Part shown: one piece after another, positions 1 to 8,530 of the stretch | How the letters are laid out: each line of letters opens with the position of its first letter | Numbering within the stretch: the first letter of the stretch is position 1 | Assembly (NCBI GenBank): GCA_002402635.1 | Contig: DHGE01000086.1 | Coordinates: 1 to 38,579 of the forward strand | Length of the DNA stretch: 38,579 nt | Direction: 5' to 3' | DNA from: Deferribacterales bacterium UBA4806 | GTDB taxonomy: Bacteria; Chrysiogenota; Deferribacteres; Deferribacterales; UBA228 | Program-made: the position numbers and the translations under genes | The notes under the pieces: generated by a model | Databases searched by the model: none | Seen by the model: only the letters and a program-made list of their open reading frames with translations | What the model was told of the DNA's origin: nothing

Positions 1-1694
1 TCTATAAACATAACTCCATAACCATCTAAATTTCTTACTAATATATATATAACTGGCCTTTCATCAATTTCTCCAATTGCAAAATCTAATATATCACTAT
101 ATATTTCCTTAGATTGCCATGTTATATTTAGATAATCATTTTCAGGTTTAACAGCTATAATACTGTCAGCTGGTTCACCCTTTAGTGATAGTTTAGTAAA
201 ATCAAAAAAATGGTTTGTCTTGTTCTTTTTTATTGTAAATATTTGTCCATTTATGTCTGAATTTACTTCAAATCTTCTTGGTGTATAAAACTCCTGGTAT
301 GTGATTTTCCTGTCAAAGCCACCTAAATATTTAAAATCCTTTAATTTAATTTTTATTGGTGTTATATTAAAATCCCCGCAGCTTGTTTCGAGTGTAACTA
401 CGGGCTTTGATGTTTTATAGTCATATATTCTAATATAATTGTTAGGTTCAATAATAATAACTTTCTCTGGATTATCTTTGATAAAATTAAACTGATAAAG
501 AGAATAAATATTTTTAGCTGGGCCGTAGGCTCCTTTATTGATTAGCTTATTATTAACAGCATCCCAGGAGAAGTAAAGTATCTTTCCTTCAAAAGGACTG
601 TATTCCCCCTTTCTTTGCCCAAGAAGGATCTTTTTTCCCATTTCATTTTCTATAATTCTTAAATAGTAGGGAATTTTCTCTCCTACGGGGATTAGTGAAT
701 TGTCTTTAAATGAAAGTAACATGGAGTATATTTCTGTATCTGTGAAACCAAAATCATCTACAACTTGGCCCATTGTTATAATGATTTCTTCTCTTTTATC
801 TCCATTAACATCCATTGTATATAGTTGGACTGGTACAAGATTTTTATCACGAAATTTATACATTGTAATAAGTTCAAATTTATTATTCTTAAATGTATAA
901 ACTCCTAAACTTTCATTACCTAACAATATAAATTCCTTGTCAACATTACCATCAATGTCTGCCACCCTTAATCTGCTATAATTATAAGGCAATTTGTACA
1001 TTTTGTGGCCTTTGTTATTGTTCTTGTTAAAATCATCACTTTTAAATGTTTTGTCTGTTAATAGATTATTATTGTTTATTTGTTCTAATTTTGTAAAAGG
1101 ATAAAGGTTTTCTTTGTATAAAATATTGTTAAAAAACAGGGATTCTATGGTTATTTGAGGTTGGTCTTCATAGTTATCAATATGTAAAAAAACGCCATAG
1201 TTTTTTATTCCATTGTTTTTGTCAAATTTATTTACCTCTTTTACAATAAATCCGTTTTGTATTAGTGAATTAACGAGTCTTTCATAGTGAATATATGTCC
1301 CTTCGAGAGGGACATATATAATTGGCCTTGTTGGGCGAGAAACTATTAAAGGTTCTTCATTTTTATTAATATCTTTTATACTTTCGGCTAAATATCCTTC
1401 ATCTAATTCATCTCTAACTATTGCAACATTAATGGGGTCGGTAAGATAATGGGGTATATTCTTTTTCTTAGTATAAATAAGTAATTCCCTTCCTTTCTTA
1501 ATGTTATCTTTTTTTTCAATAAGCAGTTTGTTCTGATTATAGTTTAATACGTTTAACGGCTCTCCTTGGGAATCACTGTATTCCTTTTTTAGATAATCAA
1601 TAAAATTGTTAAAAATATTATTATTTTCAGCATTTACTTTCACCTGGCTTAATAGACATATAATCATTATGTTCAGTATTATAAGATTTTTCAT
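1..1694 (-). CDS. Exported VCBS/FG-GAP-like repeat protein (C-terminus beyond window)
   Basis: An open frame reads without a stop from ATG at 1694 to the window edge, so at least 564 residues are present and the C-terminus is missing. The first ~22 residues (MKNLIILNIMIICLLSQVKVNA) look like a Sec signal peptide. After an N-terminal region of about 200 residues that I do not recognise, there are calcium-binding-like DxDGxxDxE/DVNGDxxxE segments (DIDGNVDKEF, DVNGDKREEI), which resemble VCBS/FG-GAP propeller repeats. The start follows GGAG by about 8 bases and lies one base after the stop of the porin-like gene, so the two are probably co-translated. The likely location is periplasm or outer-membrane surface. 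The function is unknown; an adhesin, scaffold or partner of the neighbouring barrel are all possible. Confidence 0.75.
   Translation of the reverse strand, partial: MKNLIILNIMIICLLSQVKVNAENNNIFNNFIDYLKKEYSDSQGEPLNVLNYNQNKLLIEKKDNIKKGRELLIYTKKKNIPHYLTDPINVAIVRDELDEGYLAESIKDINKNEEPLIVSRPTRPIIYVPLEGTYIHYERLVNSLIQNGFIVKEVNKFDKNNGIKNYGVFLHIDNYEDQPQITIESLFFNNILYKENLYPFTKLEQINNNNLLTDKTFKSDDFNKNNNKGHKMYKLPYNYSRLRVADIDGNVDKEFILLGNESLGVYTFKNNKFELITMYKFRDKNLVPVQLYTMDVNGDKREEIIITMGQVVDDFGFTDTEIYSMLLSFKDNSLIPVGEKIPYYLRIIENEMGKKILLGQRKGEYSPFEGKILYFSWDAVNNKLINKGAYGPAKNIYSLYQFNFIKDNPEKVIIIEPNNYIRIYDYKTSKPVVTLETSCGDFNITPIKIKLKDFKYLGGFDRKITYQEFYTPRRFEVNSDINGQIFTIKKNKTNHFFDFTKLSLKGEPADSIIAVKPENDYLNITWQSKEIYSDILDFAIGEIDERPVIYILVRNLDGYGVMFI
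1291..1319. repeat. Perfect 12-bp inverted repeat inside the VCBS-like gene
   Basis: ATATATGTCCCT at 1291-1302 is perfectly complementary to AGGGACATATAT at 1308-1319, with a 5-base loop. It lies within the coding frame (encoding the region around VPLEGTY). No T-run follows on the minus strand, so it does not look like a normal terminator. It may be a coincidence of codon choice or an mRNA structure that slows translation or decay. Confidence 0.5.
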
Positions 1695-1695
1695 A

Positions 1696-3150
1696 TTAAA
1701 AACTCCATACCAACTCTACTGTGTTTAAGAAAGCTGTTTTACTATATTCACTCCCCCAAATATCTTGATAACCATCCCCAGGAGCGAAAACAGAAAATGT
1801 GTCACCTATTGAAAAGTGGTTAGTAAAGTGATATGTCATGTTTGTATCCCACATTACACCCATTTTATTACTAATATCGTCTTTATGGTAGTAATCTTCC
1901 AAAGCTCCAGTGCTGGCAAAAAGTAGGTACTGTACTTGTGTTTTATAATCAAATTTGTTAACCTTTCCCTTTGCACCAACTCCTACCGTTACCATCCCTG
2001 GACTATTTGCTGAGCTTGTTGAGCTGAGGCCACCATACCCTGAACCTTGGCCACCCAGCATTTCTGGGCTATTTGAATATAGTGTAGAACCAATTATTGG
2101 TGACCATCTATGTATAAGTGCATTTTCCATTCCAAAAACATCACTGTATCTTGCATTGTTAGTAATAGCATTAAAAGACTTTATTTTTTTGTCATTGCCA
2201 TTGCCGTCACCTGAAATAAAATAAGAACCAATATAAGGAATAAAATACTCTTTAATTTTTGCTTCTAATGAAAGAAAACTTGCGAAAGCACTTATATCTA
2301 CATTATTCATGCCGTTAAAATCATCTTTTTCTCCAGTTGCATAAATAAATTCAGCTCTAGGTATAAAAATTCCATATTTCCCATAAGTTTCAAAGCCTAT
2401 ATAGTGGACATTTGCATTCTGGTTATTATTGTCGCTAAATGCATAAAAAGGACTGAATTTGGCTTCTAAAAATGGCAGGTTAAAGGTGAGTTTTAAAGTG
2501 TAAACTCTCCAGTCTAAATCGTCAGCATCCCATATAGGTTGCGTGCCATCATCTAAGTTTATGTCATCTAATATAATTAAGTAGAGAAATTGATAATCAA
2601 TATTATTAATTGTTCCACTAAGACCTATAAAAGGATGGTCATCACCATAGAGAAGTCCACTTGTTCTATCTAAAAATTTATCATTCCAACCTGCCGATAA
2701 TTTTACAGGCAGATGTAAATAAGAGAAATCATAACCTGCTTCTAATTTTTCTATACCAAAATCTTCTCCTGTGAAACCTGAATCATATTGCCCCATAGGT
2801 TCTCCAGCACCTCTGTCGCCATTTTGCTTATTTAGAAGAAAATCACCTTCCAGAATGGTCATAAAATTAAAATATTCTCCAGTTACATCAAAACCTAACC
2901 TTGCTTCAGCTCTAATACTATTGTGATCCATTGTGCCCCCTTCGTCTAATATCCATGATTTGTCTGTGTCATTTCCATTAAAATCAAGGTTGGCGCCATT
3001 AGTTGGATATATCTTTAAATTGCCAAAAAGTTTCCATGTTACATCATTACTTCTACCAATTACTTCACCAGAGCCAATTTGAGCAAATGAAATTACTGGA
3101 AAAACAAAAAAGATAATGGAAGAAATTATAATTAAACAAGTTTTAAACAT
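1696..3150 (-). CDS. Porin-like outer-membrane beta-barrel protein
   Basis: The 484-residue product starts with a typical signal peptide (hydrophobic core IIISSIIFFVFPVISFA, then Q). It is rich in alternating polar/aromatic strands and ends in ...VELVWSF, the C-terminal phenylalanine expected for BamA-assembled barrels. Early in the mature part it carries Asn/Asp-rich loops (NGANLDFNGNDTDK). I infer a channel for small solutes or an alginate-export/Opr-type barrel; the substrate cannot be read from sequence. The ATG at 3150 follows a near-perfect AAAAGGAGGT site. The gene is transcribed away from the acyl-CoA operon and is followed after one base by the VCBS-like gene. Confidence 0.75.
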   Translation of the reverse strand: MFKTCLIIISSIIFFVFPVISFAQIGSGEVIGRSNDVTWKLFGNLKIYPTNGANLDFNGNDTDKSWILDEGGTMDHNSIRAEARLGFDVTGEYFNFMTILEGDFLLNKQNGDRGAGEPMGQYDSGFTGEDFGIEKLEAGYDFSYLHLPVKLSAGWNDKFLDRTSGLLYGDDHPFIGLSGTINNIDYQFLYLIILDDINLDDGTQPIWDADDLDWRVYTLKLTFNLPFLEAKFSPFYAFSDNNNQNANVHYIGFETYGKYGIFIPRAEFIYATGEKDDFNGMNNVDISAFASFLSLEAKIKEYFIPYIGSYFISGDGNGNDKKIKSFNAITNNARYSDVFGMENALIHRWSPIIGSTLYSNSPEMLGGQGSGYGGLSSTSSANSPGMVTVGVGAKGKVNKFDYKTQVQYLLFASTGALEDYYHKDDISNKMGVMWDTNMTYHFTNHFSIGDTFSVFAPGDGYQDIWGSEYSKTAFLNTVELVWSF

Positions 3151-3181
3151 AAATACCTCCTTTTAAGTTAATGTGTTAAAT

Positions 3182-3210
3182 ATCAAAACAATATTTGAAA
3201 ATTAAGTCAA
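3182..3210 (-). promoter_or_regulatory. Candidate promoter for the porin-like gene
   Basis: On the minus strand TTGACT (complement of 3205-3210) is followed after 17 bases by TTTGAT (complement of 3182-3187), about 30 bases upstream of the ATG at 3150. The -35 box is good and the -10 box is weak. Confidence 0.4.
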
Positions 3211-3278
3211 TAAAAAATAATACAATTATATATAGATTATTTTTGAGTTTAAATCTTAAATAATTGAGTAATTATATA

Positions 3279-3307
3279 TTGACATTTGTAAATAATGTAG
3301 TTAAATA
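3279..3307 (+). promoter_or_regulatory. Candidate sigma-70-type promoter for the acyl-CoA operon
   Basis: A perfect TTGACA at 3279-3284 is followed after 16-17 bases by TTAAAT/TAAATA (3301-3307). The ribosome site GAGGT and the ATG at 3335 follow about 20 bases later. This is the only long non-coding stretch ahead of the thirteen-gene run, so it probably drives the whole operon. Confidence 0.5.
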
Positions 3308-3334
3308 AATTTTAATTTAAAATCGAGGTATAAA

Positions 3335-4879
3335 ATGGATTTCAACGAATTCAAAAATGGTTCTTATTTAAAAACTAACCCAGTTCAGCAGAAAATAAGA
3401 GACAAAACAATTACAGCGAAGCAATTTGCTGATATGGTTAAGTCAGGGGATTGGATTAATATTGGGGTTATTGGTAGTGAGGCAACAGTGACAAGAAAAG
3501 CTATATTTGAAAGATTGGGTGAAGGGAAAGACAAATTACAAAATATAGAATTATACGCTGCAGACAACGCATATTGTGGAACAGATTATGGTCTCAAATA
3601 TGACAAAGAGGGAAAATACCATGTTCAGCATCAGGGCTTTATCCATGAAGGAACGAGAGATGCTGTAAAGAAAGGATGGCAGGGTTTTGATTGGTTTCAA
3701 TGGGGATGGGCAGTTCATATGAATACTGAATTTGCACGATTTTATAGAAAAGAAAAAGCAAACAGGGTTTTTGATTGGGGAATAGCACCAGTTGCAAAAC
3801 CGGAAAGAAATTATGTTAATGGTAGTTATGGTGCCAGTAACTTTATGATAACTGCAAAGACCTGTAAGAAATTTGTGGCTGAAATTAGAGAAGATTATGC
3901 ATGGTGTGAGCCTGGTAGGAATGTAAACTTACTAATTGATGACGTTGACTACTTTGTAGAGGTAGATTGCTCAAACCCCGAATATTGTTACCCGCAATTT
4001 GATGAAAGAGATATTAAATTTGGTGGGGACGAAGAAAAAATAGCTAATCATATTTTGTCTATTATGAGAGATGGCGATTGCATTCAGGTAGGCGTTGGGA
4101 AATTGCCAACTGCAGTAGTTATTGCATTGTCTAAATCGGATCTGAAACATATCGGAGTACACACCGAGATGATAGGAGAATTTGCTTTTACTTTGGCTGA
4201 AAAAGGTATACTCGATAACTCAAGAAAATCAATTGATGTGGGTAGGTGTGCTTGGGCGTATGCTGCTCCTTTTAACACAAAAAGGTATTTTGAATGGATG
4301 CATCACAATCCATTTTTTGCAGCCTATGATATAAACTATACAAATAATATATTAAATATTGCTCACATTGACAATTTTGTTGGTGTTATGAACTTTGCTC
4401 AGATGGATTTACGAGGGCAAGTTTGTTCAAGTAATGTTGCGGGTAGGCCAATTTCTAATACAGGTGGCCAATTGCAATTTGTTTTAGGTGGACAAATGTC
4501 AAAAGGTGGCAGATCAATATTGGCAGCAACTTCAAGGACAGCTAACGGTAAACCTCGTTTTGTGCCAAAATTAGAATTAGGCAGTATGGTTGATGTGCCA
4601 TCTCAATATGTAAGCTATGTGGCAACAGAGTACGGTATAGTGAATTTAATGGCCTGCACAGATGCAGAAAAAGCAAGAAGATTAATTAGCATAGCTCATC
4701 CAGAGGACCGGGAATATTTAGAGAAAGAAGCTATAAACATGGGTTTAAAAGTCAATCACTGGATGTTTACGTCATGCCCTGATAGGCGATATCCTACTAC
4801 AGAGGAGCTTAAAGATCATAGATATGCATATATGAATCCTATTGTAATACCAGGGAGCATTGCAAAACCTAATGATTAA
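3335..4879 (+). CDS. Class I CoA-transferase (acetyl-CoA hydrolase/transferase family)
   Basis: This 514-residue protein is of the acetyl-CoA hydrolase/4-hydroxybutyrate CoA-transferase type, which moves CoA between carboxylic acids through a glutamyl-CoA intermediate. The family's catalytic glutamate is visible in GVHTEMIGE (E278). The C-terminal family signature is also present (VATEYGIVNL, then the AHPxxRE block). As first gene of the operon it probably activates the starting acid (for example isovalerate or another branched acid) or recycles CoA from an end product such as acetoacetate. Which acid is used cannot be read from sequence. The start has GAGGT 5 bases upstream. Confidence 0.85.
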   Translation: MDFNEFKNGSYLKTNPVQQKIRDKTITAKQFADMVKSGDWINIGVIGSEATVTRKAIFERLGEGKDKLQNIELYAADNAYCGTDYGLKYDKEGKYHVQHQGFIHEGTRDAVKKGWQGFDWFQWGWAVHMNTEFARFYRKEKANRVFDWGIAPVAKPERNYVNGSYGASNFMITAKTCKKFVAEIREDYAWCEPGRNVNLLIDDVDYFVEVDCSNPEYCYPQFDERDIKFGGDEEKIANHILSIMRDGDCIQVGVGKLPTAVVIALSKSDLKHIGVHTEMIGEFAFTLAEKGILDNSRKSIDVGRCAWAYAAPFNTKRYFEWMHHNPFFAAYDINYTNNILNIAHIDNFVGVMNFAQMDLRGQVCSSNVAGRPISNTGGQLQFVLGGQMSKGGRSILAATSRTANGKPRFVPKLELGSMVDVPSQYVSYVATEYGIVNLMACTDAEKARRLISIAHPEDREYLEKEAINMGLKVNHWMFTSCPDRRYPTTEELKDHRYAYMNPIVIPGSIAKPND

Positions 4880-6062
4880 AAATCCATTAAGAGGTTGTAG
4901 TGCTATTGCCGGTATTGGTTACACTGAACAGGGTAAAATTGCAAATAGGACTGCTTTAAGTTTCCATACAGAGGCATGTGCTAATGCTATTAAAGATGCT
5001 GGAATAAAGAAGGATGATATTGACGGTCTTTTCATATATAGGCATTTTAATACTAGAAGTAATGAACCAGATATTACTCCCTACTTAGTGGCTCAACAGT
5101 TAGGAATAAAGCCAGATTATTTAAGTGAAGAGGCAAATTGTGCCAGAAGCCATCTATATAATGCAGTATCTCTTCTTTATTCTGGTCTATGTAAATATAT
5201 ATTAATAAGTTACGCTGATAATGCACTGCTAAGTAAGAGAACCTTTGTTGATGAAGCTACCCATGGTGAACCATTTGGAGATGTAGCTGCTTTTGGACAG
5301 TTTGGGCTTGTTTCGGCCTATGCCATGGCTGCAAGAAGGGCTATGTTTGAAAATGGAACGGGTCCAAATGTATGGAAGCACATCGCTATGTCAACAAGGG
5401 CATGGGCAAATTTAAATCCAAGGGCTATAATGCATAGAAAAGTAATGAGTGAAGATGATTATTTTAATTCAAAATATATTGTAGAGCCCTTAAGGCTTTT
5501 TGATTGTGCCTTGATAAATGATGGTGGTAGAGCTTGTGTAATTACTACTACAGAACGCGCAAAAGATTTAAAAAATAGTCCTGCTGTGATCTTAGGTATA
5601 GGGCAATCAAATCCTTCCTATGATATTCACCAATCTTTTTACATGACAAAAAATTCTGGCGCCAAAAGGGCTTCTGAATTAGCAATGCACATGGCAAAAG
5701 TAACACATAAAGATATAGATGCGCTACAAATTTACGACTGCTTTACCTATACAGTAGACTTAACTTTGTCTGATTATGGGTTTTATGATTATGGTCATGG
5801 GGAAGAATTCTTTAATGATAAGAAAACATATCCTGGTGGAAGACTACCAATGAACACTTCAGGTGGCCTTTTATCGGAGGCATATTTTATGGGTTTGACT
5901 CAATTAACTGAAGGTGCCATACAATTAATGGGTAGGGCAGAAGAAAGGCAACTTGGTGTTTTAAATGGCACTAAAAAACCAAATATTGTTCTATGCAGTG
6001 ATAATGGAGCAGCATTGCAGACTCATAATTGTACAATTTTAGGGAGTATTGATACGTTATAG
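4872..6062 (+). CDS. Thiolase-fold protein of the SCP-x/DUF35-associated type
   Basis: The 396-residue protein has thiolase-superfamily features: N-terminal AIAGIGYTEQ, a candidate nucleophilic cysteine in EANCARS (C90), the YDCFT block and the NTSGGLL block. Next to the latter, where canonical thiolases have GHP and relatives have a nearby histidine, this protein reads SEAYFMG, so a usual catalytic histidine seems absent. Members of this group work as a complex with the DUF35 protein encoded next door. I chose ATG 4872, which overlaps the CoA-transferase stop by 8 bases and gives a typical N-terminus; TTG 4860 is an alternative. Its reaction here is uncertain: thiolytic cleavage, C-C bond formation, or acyl binding. 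Confidence 0.8.
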   Translation: MIKNPLRGCSAIAGIGYTEQGKIANRTALSFHTEACANAIKDAGIKKDDIDGLFIYRHFNTRSNEPDITPYLVAQQLGIKPDYLSEEANCARSHLYNAVSLLYSGLCKYILISYADNALLSKRTFVDEATHGEPFGDVAAFGQFGLVSAYAMAARRAMFENGTGPNVWKHIAMSTRAWANLNPRAIMHRKVMSEDDYFNSKYIVEPLRLFDCALINDGGRACVITTTERAKDLKNSPAVILGIGQSNPSYDIHQSFYMTKNSGAKRASELAMHMAKVTHKDIDALQIYDCFTYTVDLTLSDYGFYDYGHGEEFFNDKKTYPGGRLPMNTSGGLLSEAYFMGLTQLTEGAIQLMGRAEERQLGVLNGTKKPNIVLCSDNGAALQTHNCTILGSIDTL

Positions 6063-6066
6063 AGCT

Positions 6067-6483
6067 ATGAAAAATATTATTTTACCGACACCAAATGAAG
6101 AAACAGAGTTTTTCTGGGAAGGCTGTAAGCATCACAAGTTACTTTTTCAGAAGTGTAATGACTGTGGATTTGTTAGATGGCCTGTGAACATTCTATGCCC
6201 AGAGTGCCTGAGCTTTAATTATAGTATTATTGAATCAAAAGGTAGAGGTTTTATTTTTACTTATGCAATATATCACTATGCCTATCATGAGTCTTTTAAA
6301 GAAAAGTTACCATATAACGTAGCTATTATAAAATTAAATGAAGGGCCAATGTTATTATCTAATATCATAGATTGCAATAATGATGAATTGACCTGTGAAT
6401 CGCCTGTTGAGGTTGTTTTTGAAGATATTGATGATGAAGTAAGTTTACCAAAGTTTAAAATTATTAAAAAAATTAAGTTTTAA
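6067..6483 (+). CDS. DUF35/OB-fold acyl-CoA-associated zinc-ribbon protein
   Basis: This protein of about 138 residues has a zinc ribbon with two CxxC pairs (CNDCG and CPEC, near residues 30-50), followed by an OB-fold-like region. That is the ChsH2/DUF35 arrangement. Such proteins bind the CoA part of substrates and partner thiolase-fold enzymes; in archaea a DUF35 protein bridges thiolase and HMG-CoA synthase. The gene starts 4 bases after the thiolase-like stop, so the two are probably translationally coupled. The ribosome site is weak (GAG only). An upstream TTG at 6049 is an alternative start. Confidence 0.85.
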   Translation: MKNIILPTPNEETEFFWEGCKHHKLLFQKCNDCGFVRWPVNILCPECLSFNYSIIESKGRGFIFTYAIYHYAYHESFKEKLPYNVAIIKLNEGPMLLSNIIDCNNDELTCESPVEVVFEDIDDEVSLPKFKIIKKIKF

Positions 6484-6543
6484 AAATATAATATATATTA
6501 TTATGGGCTTATTAGAATTAATTTATGATTATAGAGGCATAAG

Positions 6544-7707
6544 ATGATAACAAAACAACTTTTAAGTGATGAAGCAAAAAATATTATGGAGGTTGTTAGG
6601 GTATTTTGTGAAAGGGAATTTAAAAATACTCTTAAATGGGATGCAGAGGAATATATGCCCTATGAACTATGGGCCAAAATGGGCGAGATTGGCCTAACTG
6701 GTATTATGTTAGATAATGAATTGGGAGGCCTAGGTGATGATCTGTTATTGGCGGTTGTCATTATGGAAGAAATGGCTGTATATTCTCCAGCCATAGGCAT
6801 GTCACTTGGGGCTCATACTATATTAGCAGGTAACGTCATAAATAGAGCAGGGAGTCCTGAGCAGAAGAAAAAATATATCCCTTCAATTGCAAATGGCAGT
6901 AAAGTTGCCTCTATATGCTTAACAGAACCTGAAGTTGGCAGTGATGCAGCCCACCCCAAAACAAAAGCTGTTAGAAAGGGTGATAAATATATAATAAATG
7001 GTACAAAAACTTTTATAACAAATGCTCCCCATGCTGATATTTTTGTTGTATATGCTACAACAGATGAAACAAGTGAAAAGAGAAATGTGTCTGCTTTTAT
7101 TGTTGAAAAGGAATATAAAGGCATAAAAATTGATAAGATAAAAAAAATGGGAATGCGTGCCTCTCCAACTGGCCAAGTTCATTTTGAAAATGTGGAAGTA
7201 CCTGTAGCAAACCTTTTAGGGAAAGAAGGTGACGGTGTTTATATAATGATGGCTGGACTAGACGTTGAAAGAATTGGTTTATCTGGGGCAAATATTGGTA
7301 TGATAAAGGGCTCCTTAACGGAAGCTACAAAATATGCCCAATTGAGAAAACAATTTGGTAAACACATTATTAAGTATCAATTAATTCAAGAAAAATTGGC
7401 CTACATGTTTTCTCAGCTAGAAATTAATAGGTGCTACCTATACACCTTAGCCAATGAATGGAATAAAACAAAGGGTGGCAAGGCTTTAAGGTCACCAACA
7501 GCAGCAATTAAAATGCATTCAGCTGAGGCAGCAGTGAAATGTGCAGAGGAGGCTATACAAGTACTGGGTGGTTATGGATATACATCAGAAAATATGGTTC
7601 AAATGTACTGGAGAGATGCAAAACTCTATACCATTGGAGCGGGAACAATTGAAATGATGAAATTAATAATTAGTAGAGATCTTGAAACTAAATATACCAC
7701 ATTTTGA
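6544..7707 (+). CDS. Acyl-CoA dehydrogenase, isovaleryl-CoA-dehydrogenase-like active site
   Basis: This 387-residue FAD enzyme removes two hydrogens from an acyl-CoA to give the 2-enoyl-CoA. Family motifs are ICLTEPEVGSDAA and TFITNAPHAD (flavin/substrate loops) and YGYTSENMVQMYWRDAK. The position of the usual catalytic glutamate (IYEGT in medium-chain enzymes) is alanine here (IGAGT, A366), while GLDVER carries a glutamate (E242) where isovaleryl-CoA and long-chain enzymes place their base. This matches the isovaleryl-CoA dehydrogenase class and, with the carboxylase downstream, points to a branched substrate such as isovaleryl- or citronellyl-CoA. AGAGG precedes the ATG by 6 bases. No ETF genes are in the window. 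Confidence 0.88.
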   Translation: MITKQLLSDEAKNIMEVVRVFCEREFKNTLKWDAEEYMPYELWAKMGEIGLTGIMLDNELGGLGDDLLLAVVIMEEMAVYSPAIGMSLGAHTILAGNVINRAGSPEQKKKYIPSIANGSKVASICLTEPEVGSDAAHPKTKAVRKGDKYIINGTKTFITNAPHADIFVVYATTDETSEKRNVSAFIVEKEYKGIKIDKIKKMGMRASPTGQVHFENVEVPVANLLGKEGDGVYIMMAGLDVERIGLSGANIGMIKGSLTEATKYAQLRKQFGKHIIKYQLIQEKLAYMFSQLEINRCYLYTLANEWNKTKGGKALRSPTAAIKMHSAEAAVKCAEEAIQVLGGYGYTSENMVQMYWRDAKLYTIGAGTIEMMKLIISRDLETKYTTF

Positions 7708-7756
7708 CATTTGAAAAGTAAGTATATCAGGCATTAGAATTTTGGAGGTTTGAGTA

Positions 7757-8530
7757 GTGGACTATAATAAAATTATAATTGAAAAAAAGGATAATTATGC
7801 TGTTATTTTTTTAAATAATAGAGAAAAGAGAAATGCATTAGATTATGAAATGTCAGAGCAATTGGTTGATATTAGCAATAAATTATCGATAGATGATACT
7901 GTAAGGGCTATTGTAATAACTGGATCTAATGGAATATTTTGTGCTGGAGCAGATATTAAGGAATTTGTTAATGGTATTAATAAAGCGCCTACCCAACACT
8001 TTAAAGATATGGATATAAATGTGAACGTTTTTAAGTGTGCGCAAATTATAAAAAAACCTGTAATAGCTTCTGTAGAGGGTTTTGCTTTAGGTGGTGGGTT
8101 TGGCCTTGTTGCAGCAAGCCACATTGCCGTAGCTGGCAGGAATATTAAATTTGGTATGCCAGAGCTCAACCTTGGGATATTTCCCTATTGCATATTTCCT
8201 TATGTAAAAAGAGCAATAGGGGAGAGATTGGCTGTAAAACTAGCATTAACAAGGGAAATTTTCGATGAAACTTATGCAAAAGAAATCGGTCTGATTCATT
8301 ACATTGAAGATGAACCATTAAAAAAGGCTTGTGATATTGCTTCTTCAATATCAACTAAGAGTCCACTTGTTTTGAAACTTGCAATGGAAGCTATAAACAA
8401 AACTATGAGTACCTCATTAGAGTTGGATTATCTGGCACTATTAAGGATTATAAATTTTTGTGCCTCTGATTTAAAAGAGGGGGCCGAGGCTTTTTTAGAA
8501 AAAAGAAAACCAGAATGGACAGGCAATTAA
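7757..8530 (+). CDS. Enoyl-CoA hydratase family, LiuC/AtuE-like
   Basis: A 257-residue crotonase-fold protein. The oxyanion-hole segments are FCAGADIKE and ALGGGFGL. Of the two classical catalytic glutamates, the first is glycine (G116, GGGFGL) and the second is kept (E136, MPELNLG). This pattern, together with PYVKRAIGER and the LTREIFDETYAKEIGL stretch, resembles bacterial 3-methylglutaconyl-CoA hydratase (LiuC) and isohexenylglutaconyl-CoA hydratase (AtuE). It would hydrate the carboxylase product to a 3-hydroxy-3-methylglutaryl-CoA-like compound. The start is GTG with GGAGGT 7 bases upstream; the stop directly abuts the next ATG. Confidence 0.85.
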   Translation: MDYNKIIIEKKDNYAVIFLNNREKRNALDYEMSEQLVDISNKLSIDDTVRAIVITGSNGIFCAGADIKEFVNGINKAPTQHFKDMDINVNVFKCAQIIKKPVIASVEGFALGGGFGLVAASHIAVAGRNIKFGMPELNLGIFPYCIFPYVKRAIGERLAVKLALTREIFDETYAKEIGLIHYIEDEPLKKACDIASSISTKSPLVLKLAMEAINKTMSTSLELDYLALLRIINFCASDLKEGAEAFLEKRKPEWTGN

